From Kitasatospora viridis (GTDB lineage Bacteria > Actinomycetota > Actinomycetes > Streptomycetales > Streptomycetaceae): a stretch of 64,000 bases of DNA. Position numbers and translations under genes: made by a program. The notes under the pieces were generated by a model. That model was given only the letters and a program-made list of their open reading frames with translations, had not been told where the DNA came from and did no database searches. Numbering within the stretch: the first letter of the stretch is position 1; each line of letters begins with the position of its first letter. Positions 17,633-26,594 of this stretch are shown piece after piece. The DNA is taken from the NCBI RefSeq assembly GCF_007829815.1, contig NZ_VIWT01000003.1:434001-498000 (forward strand), in the 5' to 3' direction.

Positions 17633-19438
17633 TCACCCGGCCAGCCGCAGCGCCAGCAGGGTGGCGTCGTCCTCGGAGAACGGCCCCGACATCGCGTCCA
17701 CCACCTGGTCCACCAGCGACTGCGGTGGGAGCCCCGGCGGATGCTCGCCCAGCACGGCGAGCAGCGTGGCCAGCCGGTCGTCGATGTCCCGGTCGCGTCG
17801 CTCGACCAGCCCGTCGGTGTAGAGCAGCACCGTCTGCCCCGGCTGGAGCACCGTCTCCACCGCCTCGTAACCGGTGCCCGGCAGCACGCCGAGCGGCAGG
17901 CCGATCGCCGGGGCGAGCAGCCGCGGCGGCCCGTCGCCGAGCAGCACCGGCGGCAGGTGGCCCGCACAGACCCAGCGGAGCAGCCGACTGGGCGGGAAGT
18001 AGCGGGCGATCACGGCGGTGGCCGTCGACTCCGGCCCGTCGTCGCAGGCGATCTCGTTGAGCCAGCCCGTCATCTCCTCCACCGAGGCACCCGTGTACGC
18101 GATGCCGGCCAGCGCGTGCCGCAGCGTGGACATCAGCGCGACCGCGTCCAGCCCGTGCCCGCGGGCGTCCCCGACCGCGATCAACGCCGGGCCGCCCGGC
18201 AGCGCCCGCACCTTGTACCAGTCCCCGCCCACCAGCCCCTCGGTCGGCCGGTACGCCACCGCCGTGCGCAGCCCCGCCTCGTCCATCCGGGCGGAGATCC
18301 GGGGTTGCAGCGCGTCCTGCAACCGCCGCACCACCGCCTCCTCGGCATCGGCGCGCCGGGACTGGCGCTCGATCTCCTCCTGCTGATGGCGGACCCGGCG
18401 CCGGCTCTCCGACAGCTCGGTGATGTTCTGCAGCACCCCGCGCACCCCCCGGACCGGCCCCTGGTCCTCGCCCACCGCCTCGGCGACCAGCCGGATCCGG
18501 TGCACACCCCGGTGCACCCGGAGCAGCAACTCCACGTCCACCGGGTCACGGGTCTCCAGCAGCAGGCGCAGGGCGTCGAAGAGCCTCGGCTGATGCACCG
18601 GCAGCACCCGGTCGAGCAGGTCCGCGGCGGTCGGTGACGGATCGCCCGCCGCCAGGCCGAGCAGGTCCCGCAGCCCGCCGGAGCTCTGCGTCACCCCGTC
18701 GAGCAGGCTCCACTCGCCCCAGCCGACCCGGGCGATCCGCTGGGCCGCGCGTGCCATCCGGGCCAGGTCGCTGGTGCCCCAGACCATCAGCAGTCGGCTG
18801 CCCAGCCGGTGCACCGTGAGCAGGTCGGTGTGCCGCTCCACCCGCCCGCCGGCCCGCCGCACCTGCCAGCGCACCTCGATCCCCGGAGTCGGCTCACCGG
18901 TGCGCAGCACCCGGGTGAGGTCGGTCAGCAGCTCGGCGGTGACCAGGCCCGGGAAGACGTCGCCGGCCGGCAGCCGGCGCCCCGGCGTGCGGTCGCGCCG
19001 CAGGGCCGAGCGCTGGTGCAGGTAGCGCAGCCCCGCCGGGTTGACCGCCACCGCGACGAAGTCCCGCACCGTCCCGTCCGGCCCGACCAGCGGGTCGGCG
19101 AGCGCGGCCGGCAGCGGCAGCGCCCCGAGCAGCTCCCCCAGGTCCGGCTCGCCCTCGGGCCCCGTGAGCCGCACGTCCGGGGTGGGGAGGGTGACCCCGC
19201 TCGGCGCCGCCTCCTCCCGCCGGTACTCCCGGTTGGCCCGCCGCAGCCCGGCCACGGTCCGGCGCAGCTCGCCGCCGGGGTCGCGGTCGGCGTCCCGGGC
19301 GGGGTCCCGGGCAGCGTCTCGGGCGGCGTCGAGCTCGGGTCCCGGTCCGGGGCCGGTTTCGGGTCCGGGTCCGGGTCCAGGTCTGGGGCCGGGGCCGGGG
19401 CCGGGGCCGGGTCCGGGTGGCGTCGGTGTCGGCGTCAT
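17633..19438 (-). CDS. PAS/SpoIIE-type PP2C phosphatase
   Basis: The 601-residue protein starts with a Pro/Gly-rich, low-complexity segment, then a short coiled helix (RRTVAGLRRANREYRREE), PAS-like sensor regions (residues about 110-350), a linker helix (RVRHQQEEIERQSRRADAEE) and a C-terminal SpoIIE domain. The phosphatase motifs are GGDWYKVRAL, IAVGDARGHGLDAVALMSTL, LLRWVCAGHLPPVLL, LLYTDGLVERRDRDI and the final EDDATLLALRL. Such phosphatases act on anti-anti-sigma factors in partner-switching systems. The start is uncertain: ATGs at 19436-19438 and 19448-19450 are both possible. Confidence 0.88.
   Translation of the reverse strand: MTPTPTPPGPGPGPGPGPRPGPGPGPETGPGPGPELDAARDAARDPARDADRDPGGELRRTVAGLRRANREYRREEAAPSGVTLPTPDVRLTGPEGEPDLGELLGALPLPAALADPLVGPDGTVRDFVAVAVNPAGLRYLHQRSALRRDRTPGRRLPAGDVFPGLVTAELLTDLTRVLRTGEPTPGIEVRWQVRRAGGRVERHTDLLTVHRLGSRLLMVWGTSDLARMARAAQRIARVGWGEWSLLDGVTQSSGGLRDLLGLAAGDPSPTAADLLDRVLPVHQPRLFDALRLLLETRDPVDVELLLRVHRGVHRIRLVAEAVGEDQGPVRGVRGVLQNITELSESRRRVRHQQEEIERQSRRADAEEAVVRRLQDALQPRISARMDEAGLRTAVAYRPTEGLVGGDWYKVRALPGGPALIAVGDARGHGLDAVALMSTLRHALAGIAYTGASVEEMTGWLNEIACDDGPESTATAVIARYFPPSRLLRWVCAGHLPPVLLGDGPPRLLAPAIGLPLGVLPGTGYEAVETVLQPGQTVLLYTDGLVERRDRDIDDRLATLLAVLGEHPPGLPPQSLVDQVVDAMSGPFSEDDATLLALRLAG
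19336..19425. repeat. (CCGGGG/GGTCCG) simple repeats coding a Pro-Gly run
   Basis: Hexamer-type repeats of CCGGGG and GGTCCG encode alternating Pro-Gly near the N-terminus of the SpoIIE phosphatase. Such runs are prone to slippage in multiples of 6 bp, which would change the length of the linker but keep the frame. Confidence 0.75.
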
Positions 19439-19619
19439 ACCCGCCAGCATGCCGCCGGGCGGGCCGGGATGCGGTGAACGCGCCCGGCGGGGCGCCGGGA
19501 AGGGGCTGCGGGTCACCCGCGGGGGCGGCGCGCTGGTGGTGCCGACGAGATGGCGGTATGACAGGACCGTTCGACGCCCTGTCAGTTCCCCGCCCCGCTT
19601 CGCCGACTCAGGAGAGCAG

Positions 19620-20192
19620 ATGCGCAACGGACACCGCGTGCTACCCGTCGTCCTCCTGGTCGCGGCGCTGTCCTCGTGCGGCGGCTCCGGTTCGACGGCG
19701 TCCCCGTCCCCCTCCCCCTCGCCTGCTTCGGCGCCGCCCGTGCTGAACGCGCTGCTGGCCGGCCGGTGCCCGGAACCGGCGCCGGCCTCGATCGGCAGTC
19801 CGCACCCCGGGAAGGCGCCGCTGGTTCCGCCGGGCCTGTCCGGGGAGTTGGTGATCTGCCGCTACCCCGGCATCAACGCCCCGGCGGGGGCGACGGCCTC
19901 CCCGCCGACCGCAACCGTCGTACGGGACGCGGCCGCGATCCGGACCCTCGCCCAGCAGCTCGACGCCCTTCCCCTCCCGCTCACCGGAACCGTGAACTGC
20001 CCCGCCGATGACGGATCCTCGGCGCTCCTCGGTTTCACCGGGACCGCCCCGGGCGGCGTGGTGCTGCTGGCCGAGCTCAGCGGCTGTGCCACGGTCACCG
20101 ACGGCCACGTCCTGCGGGAGCTGACCGGCCCCGCACTGGCCCAGCTGCGCCGGCCCGACATGGAGAGGATGTCAGGCCGGCCGTCGACCTGA
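19620..20192 (+). CDS. Lipoprotein of unknown function
   Basis: The 190-residue protein has a lipoprotein signal peptide with lipobox LSSC (Cys20) followed by a Ser/Pro-rich linker. The mature part contains four further cysteines (in AGRCPEP, VICRYPG, TVNCPADD and LSGCATV), which suggests two disulfides in a small extracellular domain. It would be anchored on the outer face of the membrane. There is no named family. The ATG at 19620 follows AGGAGA. The stop is 12 nt before the GNAT gene, so they are probably co-transcribed. Confidence 0.75.
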   Translation: MRNGHRVLPVVLLVAALSSCGGSGSTASPSPSPSPASAPPVLNALLAGRCPEPAPASIGSPHPGKAPLVPPGLSGELVICRYPGINAPAGATASPPTATVVRDAAAIRTLAQQLDALPLPLTGTVNCPADDGSSALLGFTGTAPGGVVLLAELSGCATVTDGHVLRELTGPALAQLRRPDMERMSGRPST

Positions 20193-20207
20193 CACCCTGT
20201 CAGGGTG
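20193..20207 (+). promoter_or_regulatory. Perfect palindrome covering the GNAT start codon
   Basis: CACCCTG-T-CAGGGTG is a 7-1-7 perfect inverted repeat whose right arm ends in the GTG start codon of the next gene. As DNA it could be an operator; as RNA the one-base loop is too tight for a stable hairpin at full length. Confidence 0.4.
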
Positions 20208-20741
20208 ACGCTTCCTCCATTGCGGCTGCGCGAGATCACCCTGGACGACTGGCCGGCGGTGCACGCCTGGGCGAGCCTGGAGCAGGCCTGCCGCTACCAA
20301 CCCTGGGGACCGAACACCCCCGAGCAGACCCGCGCCTTCGTGCAGGCCGCCGTCGACGCGCGGTCGCGCTCGCCGCGCAGCCGGTACCCGTACGCGGTCT
20401 GCCTGGCGGGCGAGGTCGTCGGCATGGGTGAGCTGCACGTCCGCAGTCACGGCCACCACCAGGGCGAGATCAGCTACATCCTGCACCCGCGGCTCTGGGG
20501 CCACGGCCTGGGCACCGCGATCGGCCGGGCACTGCTCGCCCGCGGCTTCCAGGAACTGGCGCTCCATCGGATCCACGCGACCTGCGACCCGCGCAACCAC
20601 GCCTCGGCCGGGGTGCTGCGGCGAATCGGCATGACGCACGAGGGACGGCACCGGCACACCCTGCTGACCCGGGACGGCTGGCGGGACTCGGACGTGTACA
20701 GCATCCTCGAAGGCGACTGGCCCGGACCGGGCGGGTCCTGA
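20205..20741 (+). CDS. GNAT family N-acetyltransferase
   Basis: The 178-residue protein belongs to the RimJ/RimL-like GNAT group (acetyltransf_3): LRLREITLDDWPAVHAWASL at the start, GEISYILHPRLWGHGLGTAI as the acetyl-CoA-binding motif A, and ALHRIHATCDPRNHASAGVL followed by LRRIGMTHEG as motif B. It transfers acetyl groups to an amine, either a protein N-terminus or a small molecule. The start is GTG at 20205, inside a palindrome. Confidence 0.88.
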   Translation: MTLPPLRLREITLDDWPAVHAWASLEQACRYQPWGPNTPEQTRAFVQAAVDARSRSPRSRYPYAVCLAGEVVGMGELHVRSHGHHQGEISYILHPRLWGHGLGTAIGRALLARGFQELALHRIHATCDPRNHASAGVLRRIGMTHEGRHRHTLLTRDGWRDSDVYSILEGDWPGPGGS

Positions 20742-20747
20742 CGGTCC

Positions 20748-20800
20748 GGCGGCAGCTCCGTTCGTCCTGGCGGCAGCTCCGTTCGCCCTGGGGGCAGCGT
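20748..20800. repeat. 21-bp tandem repeat (2.5 copies)
   Basis: GGCGGCAGCTCCGTTCG(T/C)CCT occurs at 20748-20768 and 20769-20789, followed by a partial third copy. It lies between the GNAT gene and the Imm32-like gene. It could be a slippage product; no function is evident. Confidence 0.7.
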
Positions 20801-20858
20801 CGGTGACCGAGGATCCTGGCAGGCATCATGGGACTCCACCTTCGAAGGAGTCACGTCC

Positions 20859-21245
20859 GTGGAACTCGTTTCCGACCCCACCTGCGGTGAAGTGGATCTC
20901 AGCGCGTCGGCGGAAGAACTGAGCCGCCTGGCAAGCGCGGTGGCCAGCGGCGACGGGCTGCTCAGCTCCACGCTGCCGCCGGGCGGCAACGTCCTGGCAG
21001 GAGTCGAAGTCAGGGACACCTCCGGCCCCGGAGTCCTCCTGCACCTCGACTCCGAGCGGCACGTCCTCGTGATCAGCGGTGACCCGGCCGGCAGGGCGGT
21101 GCTCGCGCGCAACCTGCGGGCCATGGCCGCCGCGGAGAACGGCGGTCACCTCCACATCGACTACTTCCCCGGGCACTTCTACCTCGCCGAAGGATCCCTG
21201 CCGTTGGTGGTCAACAGTCCGCACGGAGGCATGCCGTCCCGGTGA
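20859..21245 (+). CDS. Hypothetical protein, Imm32-like
   Basis: The 128-residue protein starts with MELVSDPTCGEVDLSASAEE and has a conserved-looking C-terminus (HLHIDYFPGHFYLAEGSLPL). It resembles the small immunity-type proteins of streptomycetes annotated as Imm32. No toxin gene is adjacent, so it would be an orphan immunity gene, or the family has another role. The GTG at 20859 follows GAAGGAGTCAC. Assignment to Imm32 is from memory of the family pattern and is moderate at best. Confidence 0.55.
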   Translation: MELVSDPTCGEVDLSASAEELSRLASAVASGDGLLSSTLPPGGNVLAGVEVRDTSGPGVLLHLDSERHVLVISGDPAGRAVLARNLRAMAAAENGGHLHIDYFPGHFYLAEGSLPLVVNSPHGGMPSR

Positions 21246-21268
21246 GCGGCCCCCACCGCAGCCGCCGG

Positions 21269-22537
21269 TCACCCCACCGCCGGCGCCGGACGGGTGCTCA
21301 CCGGACGGGTGGTCAGCTGACGGACCAGCACCACGGCGGCGAGCGCGGCGACCAGTGCACAGACGCCGAGCCAGCCGAACGCGCCGGAGGCCCGCGCGCC
21401 CACCCAGGAGCCGGCGCTGCCGCCGAGGAAGGCGCAGGTCATGTAGGCGCTGTTGAGGCGGCTGCGGATCTCCGGACGCAGGCCGAAGATCCGGGCCTGG
21501 TTGGCGACCTGGTTGCTCTGCACCGCGACGTCGAGCAGCAGCAGGCCCGCTCCCAGCGCGATCAGGCCCCAGGCGCCACCGGATCGGCCGCCGCAGAGCA
21601 CGAGGGCCGCAAGGATCGCGCCGACCGAGCAGAGGCGGTTGACCCGGTCCGGGCCGCTCCGGTCGGCCAGGCGGCCGACCACCGGGCTGGCGAACATGCT
21701 GCCGGCGCCGACCAGCGCGAGCACGCCGACGGCGGACGGCCCGAGGTGGTAGACCGGGCCGGTGACCAGCAGCGCGAGGCTGGTCCAGGCGGCGCTGAAC
21801 CCGCCGAACAGGCCGATCTGGTAGAGGCAGGAGCGGCGCAGCAGCGGCTCGGCGCGCAGCAACTGGACGCTCTGGCCGAGCATCGCGAGGTAGCGGGGAG
21901 CCGGAGCCGGGACCAGCGCCGGAGCGCTGGTGACCCCGGGCAGGACCCGGAACAGCACCGCGGCGAGGACGGCGATCAGGGCGGCGGCGACCAGGTAGGG
22001 CGCGCGCCAGCCGAACCACTGGCCGAGCACGCCGCTGAACGTGCGGGCGAGCAGGATGCCGCCGAGCAGTCCGCTGAGCAGGGTGCCGGTGACGGCGCCG
22101 CGCCGCTCGGGGGCGGTGCGGCCCGCGGCGAGCGGAATGATGATCTGCGGGCTGACGGTGGTCAGGCCGACCATGGCGCTGGCCGCGAGGAGCGGAGCGA
22201 CCGAAGGCGCGAGGCCTGCGGCCAGCAGACCGACGCAGCTGATCGCGAGCAGCGTGGTGATCAGCGGGCGGGGCGGGAGCCGGTCACCGAGCGGCACGAA
22301 GAGGAAGACGCCGGCCGCGTAACCGAGTTGGGCGGCCGTGACAACCAGGGTGGCGGCCCCCGGGGTGAGGCCGAGGTCGTGGGCGATCAGCGGGCTGACG
22401 GCCTGCGGGAAGTAGATCGTGGAGACGGCGACGCCGCAGGTGAGGGCGAGTAAGAGGATCAGTGGACGGCTCAGGCCGGGGGCGGCAGCACCTGAGTCGG
22501 CGTCCGGCGTCGTGGCGTGGAGCCGGGTTGACGACAT
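21269..22537 (-). CDS. MFS transporter
   Basis: The 422-residue protein has about 12 hydrophobic segments and the MFS loop motif between helices 2 and 3 (VPLGDRLPPRPLI). STIYFPQAVSPLIAHDLGLT in helix 1 is typical of arabinose-efflux-like (DHA1) exporters. A central loop separates two six-helix halves. It is divergent from the CGNR regulator across an intergenic region with a repeated operator, so its expression is probably controlled by that protein. The exported compound is unknown. Confidence 0.9.
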   Translation of the reverse strand: MSSTRLHATTPDADSGAAAPGLSRPLILLLALTCGVAVSTIYFPQAVSPLIAHDLGLTPGAATLVVTAAQLGYAAGVFLFVPLGDRLPPRPLITTLLAISCVGLLAAGLAPSVAPLLAASAMVGLTTVSPQIIIPLAAGRTAPERRGAVTGTLLSGLLGGILLARTFSGVLGQWFGWRAPYLVAAALIAVLAAVLFRVLPGVTSAPALVPAPAPRYLAMLGQSVQLLRAEPLLRRSCLYQIGLFGGFSAAWTSLALLVTGPVYHLGPSAVGVLALVGAGSMFASPVVGRLADRSGPDRVNRLCSVGAILAALVLCGGRSGGAWGLIALGAGLLLLDVAVQSNQVANQARIFGLRPEIRSRLNSAYMTCAFLGGSAGSWVGARASGAFGWLGVCALVAALAAVVLVRQLTTRPVSTRPAPAVG

Positions 22538-22581
22538 GTCGGGACCTCGCGTTCAGCTCTTCGTATTCACGGAACCTGTTT

Positions 22582-22618
22582 AACCGGTTCCCGACGGTAC
22601 CAGTCAAACCGGTTCCCG
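22582..22618. promoter_or_regulatory. Doubled operator between MFS and CGNR genes
   Basis: AACCGGTTCCCG occurs twice as a direct repeat (22582-22593 and 22607-22618), 25 bp apart. Each contains the palindrome AACCGGTT. A third, diverged half-site GGAACCTGTT lies just to the left. The layout covers the start region of the MFS gene and the promoter of the CGNR gene, which suits autoregulation. Confidence 0.65.
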
Positions 22619-22646
22619 GGGTACGGGTGCTTGGTACGGTGCTGGC

Positions 22647-23240
22647 ATGACCGGCATCACCCAGGTGTTCCGCGAGGGCGCGGGGCGGCTCTCGCTCGAC
22701 TTCATCCGCACACTGCGCCGCCGCGGCACCCCCGCAGCCGAGGAGGAACTGCCCACACCTGCGGCACTCGCCGCCTGGGTACACCAGTTGGGACCGTGCC
22801 GGACGCCGACCACCGAGCCCCCCTCACCCCGGACACTGGCCCGGGCCCACGAGCTGCGCGAGGCGGTGACGGTGCTGCTGCACGCCGCCTGCTCGGCGCA
22901 GGGGGTGACGGGGTGTCCGGCCGACGTCCGGGAGGCGGTCAACCTGGCGGCCGCCGAGGGAGCGGCGCCCGTGCCGGTGCTGGACGCCGCGGGCCTGCTC
23001 TCCTGGCAGGCGGCCGACCCGGTCGCCGCCACGCTCACCCTGATCGCCCGGGACGCCCTGGAACTGGCAGCCTCCCCCCTGGCGCACCGCCTGCGCGAAT
23101 GCCGGGGCGACGAGTGCGCCTGCCTCTTCCTCGACAACTCCCGCCCGGGCAGCCGCCGCTGGTGCTCCATGTCCTCCTGCGGCAACCAGGCGAAGAAGGC
23201 CGCCTTCCGAGAGCGCGAACGCACGGGAGGCGGGGCGTAG
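22647..23240 (+). CDS. CGNR zinc-finger transcriptional regulator
   Basis: The 197-residue protein has the ABATE-type N-terminal domain (FREGAGRLSLDFIRTLRRRG) and a C-terminal CGNR zinc finger: RECRGDECACLFLDNSRPGS followed by RRWCSMSSCGNQAKKAAFRE. The cysteines of RECRGDEC and WCSMSSC are the zinc ligands. These proteins are predicted stress-response regulators, often next to exporters, as here with the divergent MFS gene. Confidence 0.88.
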   Translation: MTGITQVFREGAGRLSLDFIRTLRRRGTPAAEEELPTPAALAAWVHQLGPCRTPTTEPPSPRTLARAHELREAVTVLLHAACSAQGVTGCPADVREAVNLAAAEGAAPVPVLDAAGLLSWQAADPVAATLTLIARDALELAASPLAHRLRECRGDECACLFLDNSRPGSRRWCSMSSCGNQAKKAAFRERERTGGGA

Positions 23241-23245
23241 CCTCA

Positions 23246-23278
23246 GGGCCGGGGCCGCCCCGGGCGGCGCCCCGGCCC
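23246..23278. terminator. GC-rich hairpin between convergent genes
   Basis: Arms 23246-23255 and 23269-23278 pair perfectly over 10 bp and enclose a further small hairpin. It sits in the 64-bp gap between the convergent CGNR and serine hydrolase genes. Confidence 0.6.
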
Positions 23279-23304
23279 CAGGCCGTCTCAGCAGCCGACC
23301 GGCC

Positions 23305-24507
23305 TCAGGAGCCGGCGCCGGTGGGGCACAGGGCGCGACCCATCAGGCCGAAGACCGTCGGGTTGAGCTCGGCGGACTTGGCCGGATCGTACGGAGTGAC
23401 CGAAATGGCGACCTGGCGGGTGCCGCTGCGGTCACCGAAGACGTAGGTCGTGTAGTTGTAGATGCCGCCCGGGTGGCCCCAGAAGTCGCCGCACGGCAGC
23501 GAGATGCGCATCAGGCCCAGGCCGTACCGGGTGGGCGGGTCGACGTCGGCGGCGACCGTGGTCGTCATCTCGGCGAGCTGGGCGGGCGCGAGCAGCCGAC
23601 CGCCGAGCAGGGCCGCGTTGAACCTGGCCAGGTCGTCGGTGGTGGAGATGAGCTCGCCCGCGGGACCGGCCTGCGAGGCGTTGAGGTCGGTGACGTCGGC
23701 CGGGCCCGCCGTCAGCGGCAGGTAGGCGTGGGCGTGCGGGCCGGGGATCGTGGTCGCGGTGCCCGGCAGCGAGGTGTGGCGCAGGCCGAGCGGGCGCAGG
23801 ATCCGGTCACGCACCTCGGTGCGCCAGGAGTGGCCGGTGACCTTGTCGATCACCTCGGCGATCAGCTGGTAGTCGGTGTTGGAGTAGTGCCAGCCCTGTC
23901 CCGGCGCGAAGTAGGGCGGGTGGCTGGTGGCGATGGCGACCAACTGCTGCGGGGTGTAGGTCTTCCACCGGTCGGTGGCGACGAACTGCTCCTGCTCGGC
24001 CTCGGTGTCCCCGGCGAACTGCGGGTCCTCCAGGTAGTCGAAGATGCCGGCCGTGTGGTTCAGCACCTCGCGCACGGTGATCGCCCCGCCATTCGGGACG
24101 GCCCCGGGCAGGTAGTGCTCGATCGGGTCGTCCAGGCCGATCCTGCCCTCCGCGGAGAGCTGGAGGGCCACGGTGGCCACGAAGGTCTTGGTCACGCTGC
24201 CGGCCCGGAACCGCCCGTCGACCGGCGCCGGCGCCTTGGTCGCGAGGTCCCCCACACCGGTACTGCCGCGCCACGTGACCTTGCCGTTCTCGCGCACCTC
24301 GGCGATGGCGCTCAGTGCGCCCGCCTGACTGGTGATGGCATCCAGCGCCTGCTGGAGACCGGCACTGTCGGTACGGCCCGCACCGGCGGGTCCCTGACCT
24401 GACGGTGCGGCGGCTCCGGCCCCCGGTGCGAACGCGAGCACGGTGGCGCCCGCAAGCAGCCCAGCGGCCAGGGATCGCCCGAGTCGCGGCGTGGTTCTGC
24501 TGTTCAT
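23305..24507 (-). CDS. Secreted serine hydrolase (D-Ala-D-Ala carboxypeptidase / class C beta-lactamase fold)
   Basis: The 400-residue precursor has a signal peptide ending near PGAGAAAPS. Catalytic motifs are SVTK (Ser104, Lys107), YSN (Tyr208, Asn210) and HPGG near residue 349 in place of KTG, as in the DD-peptidase/beta-lactamase C family such as the Streptomyces R61 enzyme. It acts outside the membrane on D-Ala-D-Ala peptides or related amides and esters. The neighbours do not suggest a specific pathway. Confidence 0.88.
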   Translation of the reverse strand: MNSRTTPRLGRSLAAGLLAGATVLAFAPGAGAAAPSGQGPAGAGRTDSAGLQQALDAITSQAGALSAIAEVRENGKVTWRGSTGVGDLATKAPAPVDGRFRAGSVTKTFVATVALQLSAEGRIGLDDPIEHYLPGAVPNGGAITVREVLNHTAGIFDYLEDPQFAGDTEAEQEQFVATDRWKTYTPQQLVAIATSHPPYFAPGQGWHYSNTDYQLIAEVIDKVTGHSWRTEVRDRILRPLGLRHTSLPGTATTIPGPHAHAYLPLTAGPADVTDLNASQAGPAGELISTTDDLARFNAALLGGRLLAPAQLAEMTTTVAADVDPPTRYGLGLMRISLPCGDFWGHPGGIYNYTTYVFGDRSGTRQVAISVTPYDPAKSAELNPTVFGLMGRALCPTGAGS

Positions 24508-24673
24508 CGTGTCTCTCTCCCTTGACGGTTACCGGAGTAACGGGGCGCTCCGGCCGCACGGTTCGATCACCGTGTGCACATCAAGCGGTGACGGGAGGTA
24601 CGAGGGGGAACCGGGCCTGGCTTGTTGACTTGACGTTCCGTCAATTTCGCTCGCCGGGACGCGACAAGCCGGA

Positions 24674-25432
24674 TCAGACACCGTAGAACTGGGGCTCTTT
24701 GCAGTAGTGGAAGGTGATCGAGAGGACCACGACCAGCAGCCAGATCAGGGCCAACGCGAACTGCCAGCAAGGCCCGGGCTCAATCGAGGCCAAGAGCACC
24801 AGGATGCCCAGGATGACCAGATCCACCGCGGCCTCCCGGACGCTGAACACTGCGGCCACGTCCTCGCGGAGCTCCACTTCCTTCCCTCTCCGCCAATCGG
24901 CCCGCTGCGCTCGCATAGGGCTCCGCAACTTCCACGGGCTGCCCCACAGTGGCTCGCTCCGCCGGCGAGCGGCCAACGCGGGAAACACCAGGCTCCAGCC
25001 GAGGTAGGCGAGCGAGGCAGTGAGGAAGGCAGTCGTCCCGCGCGTCACGGCCGCACCGAGGACCGCCAGGATGACCACCATCAGAATGCCGCCCCAATAG
25101 GTCCGCGCTGCCGTCCCGTAAAGGTCCGTATCCTGGCGGGTGTCGGTCCGCTCGATCGAGACCGCCAGGTCGTGCAACCAGACCGCCGCCTGCACCAGCA
25201 CGGTGATCGTGAGCAGGCGGTGCATCCAGTCCACGAAGCCGCAGCCCTGCGGCGCGCGGGCGACGTGCTTTGCGAAGTCCGTCAGCGGAGGGGTCAGCGC
25301 CAGCGCGGTCAGCACCCCGTAGAAGACCAGCGCGGTGTCATAGAGGGTGCGGTGCCGCGCCATCTGCACGAATTGTCTGCCGTCAGTCGGCAGACCCTCC
25401 ACAGCAGGAGGTCGGTGAGGCGTCACGGGCAC
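24674..25432 (-). CDS. Hypothetical membrane protein
   Basis: The 252-residue protein has about six hydrophobic segments: around residues 30-48, 70-88, 112-130, 133-152, and a pair near 208-240. Charged loops lie between. The C-terminus reads SITFHYCKEPQFYGV. I do not recognise a family. The GTG at 25432 gives the full length; an ATG at 25361-25363 (MARHRTLYD) is an equally good start because neither has a strong ribosome binding site. Codon use is somewhat less GC-biased than that of its neighbours, and the region next to it contains decayed recombinases, so acquisition by transfer is possible. Confidence 0.6.
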   Translation of the reverse strand: MPVTPHRPPAVEGLPTDGRQFVQMARHRTLYDTALVFYGVLTALALTPPLTDFAKHVARAPQGCGFVDWMHRLLTITVLVQAAVWLHDLAVSIERTDTRQDTDLYGTAARTYWGGILMVVILAVLGAAVTRGTTAFLTASLAYLGWSLVFPALAARRRSEPLWGSPWKLRSPMRAQRADWRRGKEVELREDVAAVFSVREAAVDLVILGILVLLASIEPGPCWQFALALIWLLVVVLSITFHYCKEPQFYGV

Positions 25433-25685
25433 TCCGCATCCGGGGCGGGCGGCAGGACTGGCGGATGTGACACAGTGTCACTACTCCAGGCAACCCCGGC
25501 AACCCGCCGCGCCGGAGGCAGTGCCTTGTGGGCGCGCGAATCGGCTTGCCTCGTTCCGGGCCCGCCGCCAGGCCAGGGCAGCGAGTGGTGAGCTCGCGTA
25601 TTCAGGTGGCGCGCCTTCATCCCCGAGGTTTGATGGGTGTCGCGCTCGGTAGTCAGGCGAGCCTGGTCGGAGCCGCGCGGTGGGA

Positions 25686-26594
25686 TTACTGCTGCACGGT
25701 TTCTGCGTCGTGCGAAGGGACCCAGACCGGTGCGGTCGAGGTCGCGAGGCCGAGATCGTCCAGGGCCGCGTCCTCACCTGACAACGCTAGGAGGAGGAAC
25801 CTGGCCATACCCATGTCGTAGCGGTGCCAGCCGTCAGGGAACTCGCCTCGCAGCCACACCACGACGGGCCAGCGGTCCGGGTCGGCCCCTTCGGTGAGCC
25901 AGAAGCAGTAGTCCCCGTTGTAGTTGCCCGCCCAGTACAGAAGGCCGCCCGGCTCGGGGTAGACGGGGTACGGGCACAGGTCGGGCAAGTCCTCCCGCAT
26001 CTGCTTGAACGCGGCCCCGATGTCGTTGATCAGCTCGTTGACCTTGCGGGAGAGGGCACCGGCGCCGATGGGTTGGCCGGGCAGCGGCCGTGGGGTCACG
26101 ATGCCGAGTTCCCCGCGAAGCTCGCCGGGGCCGAAGAGATCGACGAAGGCTCGGTAGTCGGCAGGGAGCTGGATTCCGGCGACGTCCTGGGCCAGGTCCC
26201 ACGGAAGCAGCGGCTCAACAGTCGCCGGGGCCAGGCCGGCGAGGTGCGCGAGCCCGGCGACGTCCGGCCGCGGCGCGGTACGGCGCCCTGCCCGTCCTCG
26301 GAAGTCACGTCGGGCGATCCACAGGACGAGGTCTCGCGCGATCTTCTCTACGCTGGTCTCCGTGGTCACGGCGTGTTCCCGACACGACGGATCACGCAGG
26401 ACGATCTCGTAGCCGCCGCCGTCCTCCGAGGCGACCGAGGCGTACCAGGACGACTCGTCCTCGCCTGCTTGAAAGATGACGAACGTGTTCTCCGTGTTGT
26501 CGAGACCACTGAGTAGCGTGCGTATGGCGGCTTCAGACGGGTCGTCGACACGTGCGCCGTTCTCGTTCTCGGCGTGATAGAAGTCGGCGGCCAC
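25686..26594 (-). CDS. SMI1/KNR4 (SUKH)-family protein with an extra N-terminal domain
   Basis: The 302-residue protein appears to have two parts. Residues 1-100 (ADFYHAENENGARVDDPSEA, then SSWYASVASEDGGGYEIVLR and KIARDLVLWIARRDF) resemble small immunity-type domains of streptomycetes. Residues about 140-290 fit a SUKH domain: PWDLAQDVAGIQLPADYRAF, DLFGPGELRGELGIVTP and WPVVVWLRGEFPDGW. SUKH proteins are the commonest immunity proteins of polymorphic toxin systems. No toxin gene is visible nearby. The GTG at 26592-26594 has GGGGAGG 5 nt upstream, which rules out the longer ORF beginning at 26915. Confidence 0.7.
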   Translation of the reverse strand: MAADFYHAENENGARVDDPSEAAIRTLLSGLDNTENTFVIFQAGEDESSWYASVASEDGGGYEIVLRDPSCREHAVTTETSVEKIARDLVLWIARRDFRGRAGRRTAPRPDVAGLAHLAGLAPATVEPLLPWDLAQDVAGIQLPADYRAFVDLFGPGELRGELGIVTPRPLPGQPIGAGALSRKVNELINDIGAAFKQMREDLPDLCPYPVYPEPGGLLYWAGNYNGDYCFWLTEGADPDRWPVVVWLRGEFPDGWHRYDMGMARFLLLALSGEDAALDDLGLATSTAPVWVPSHDAETVQQ

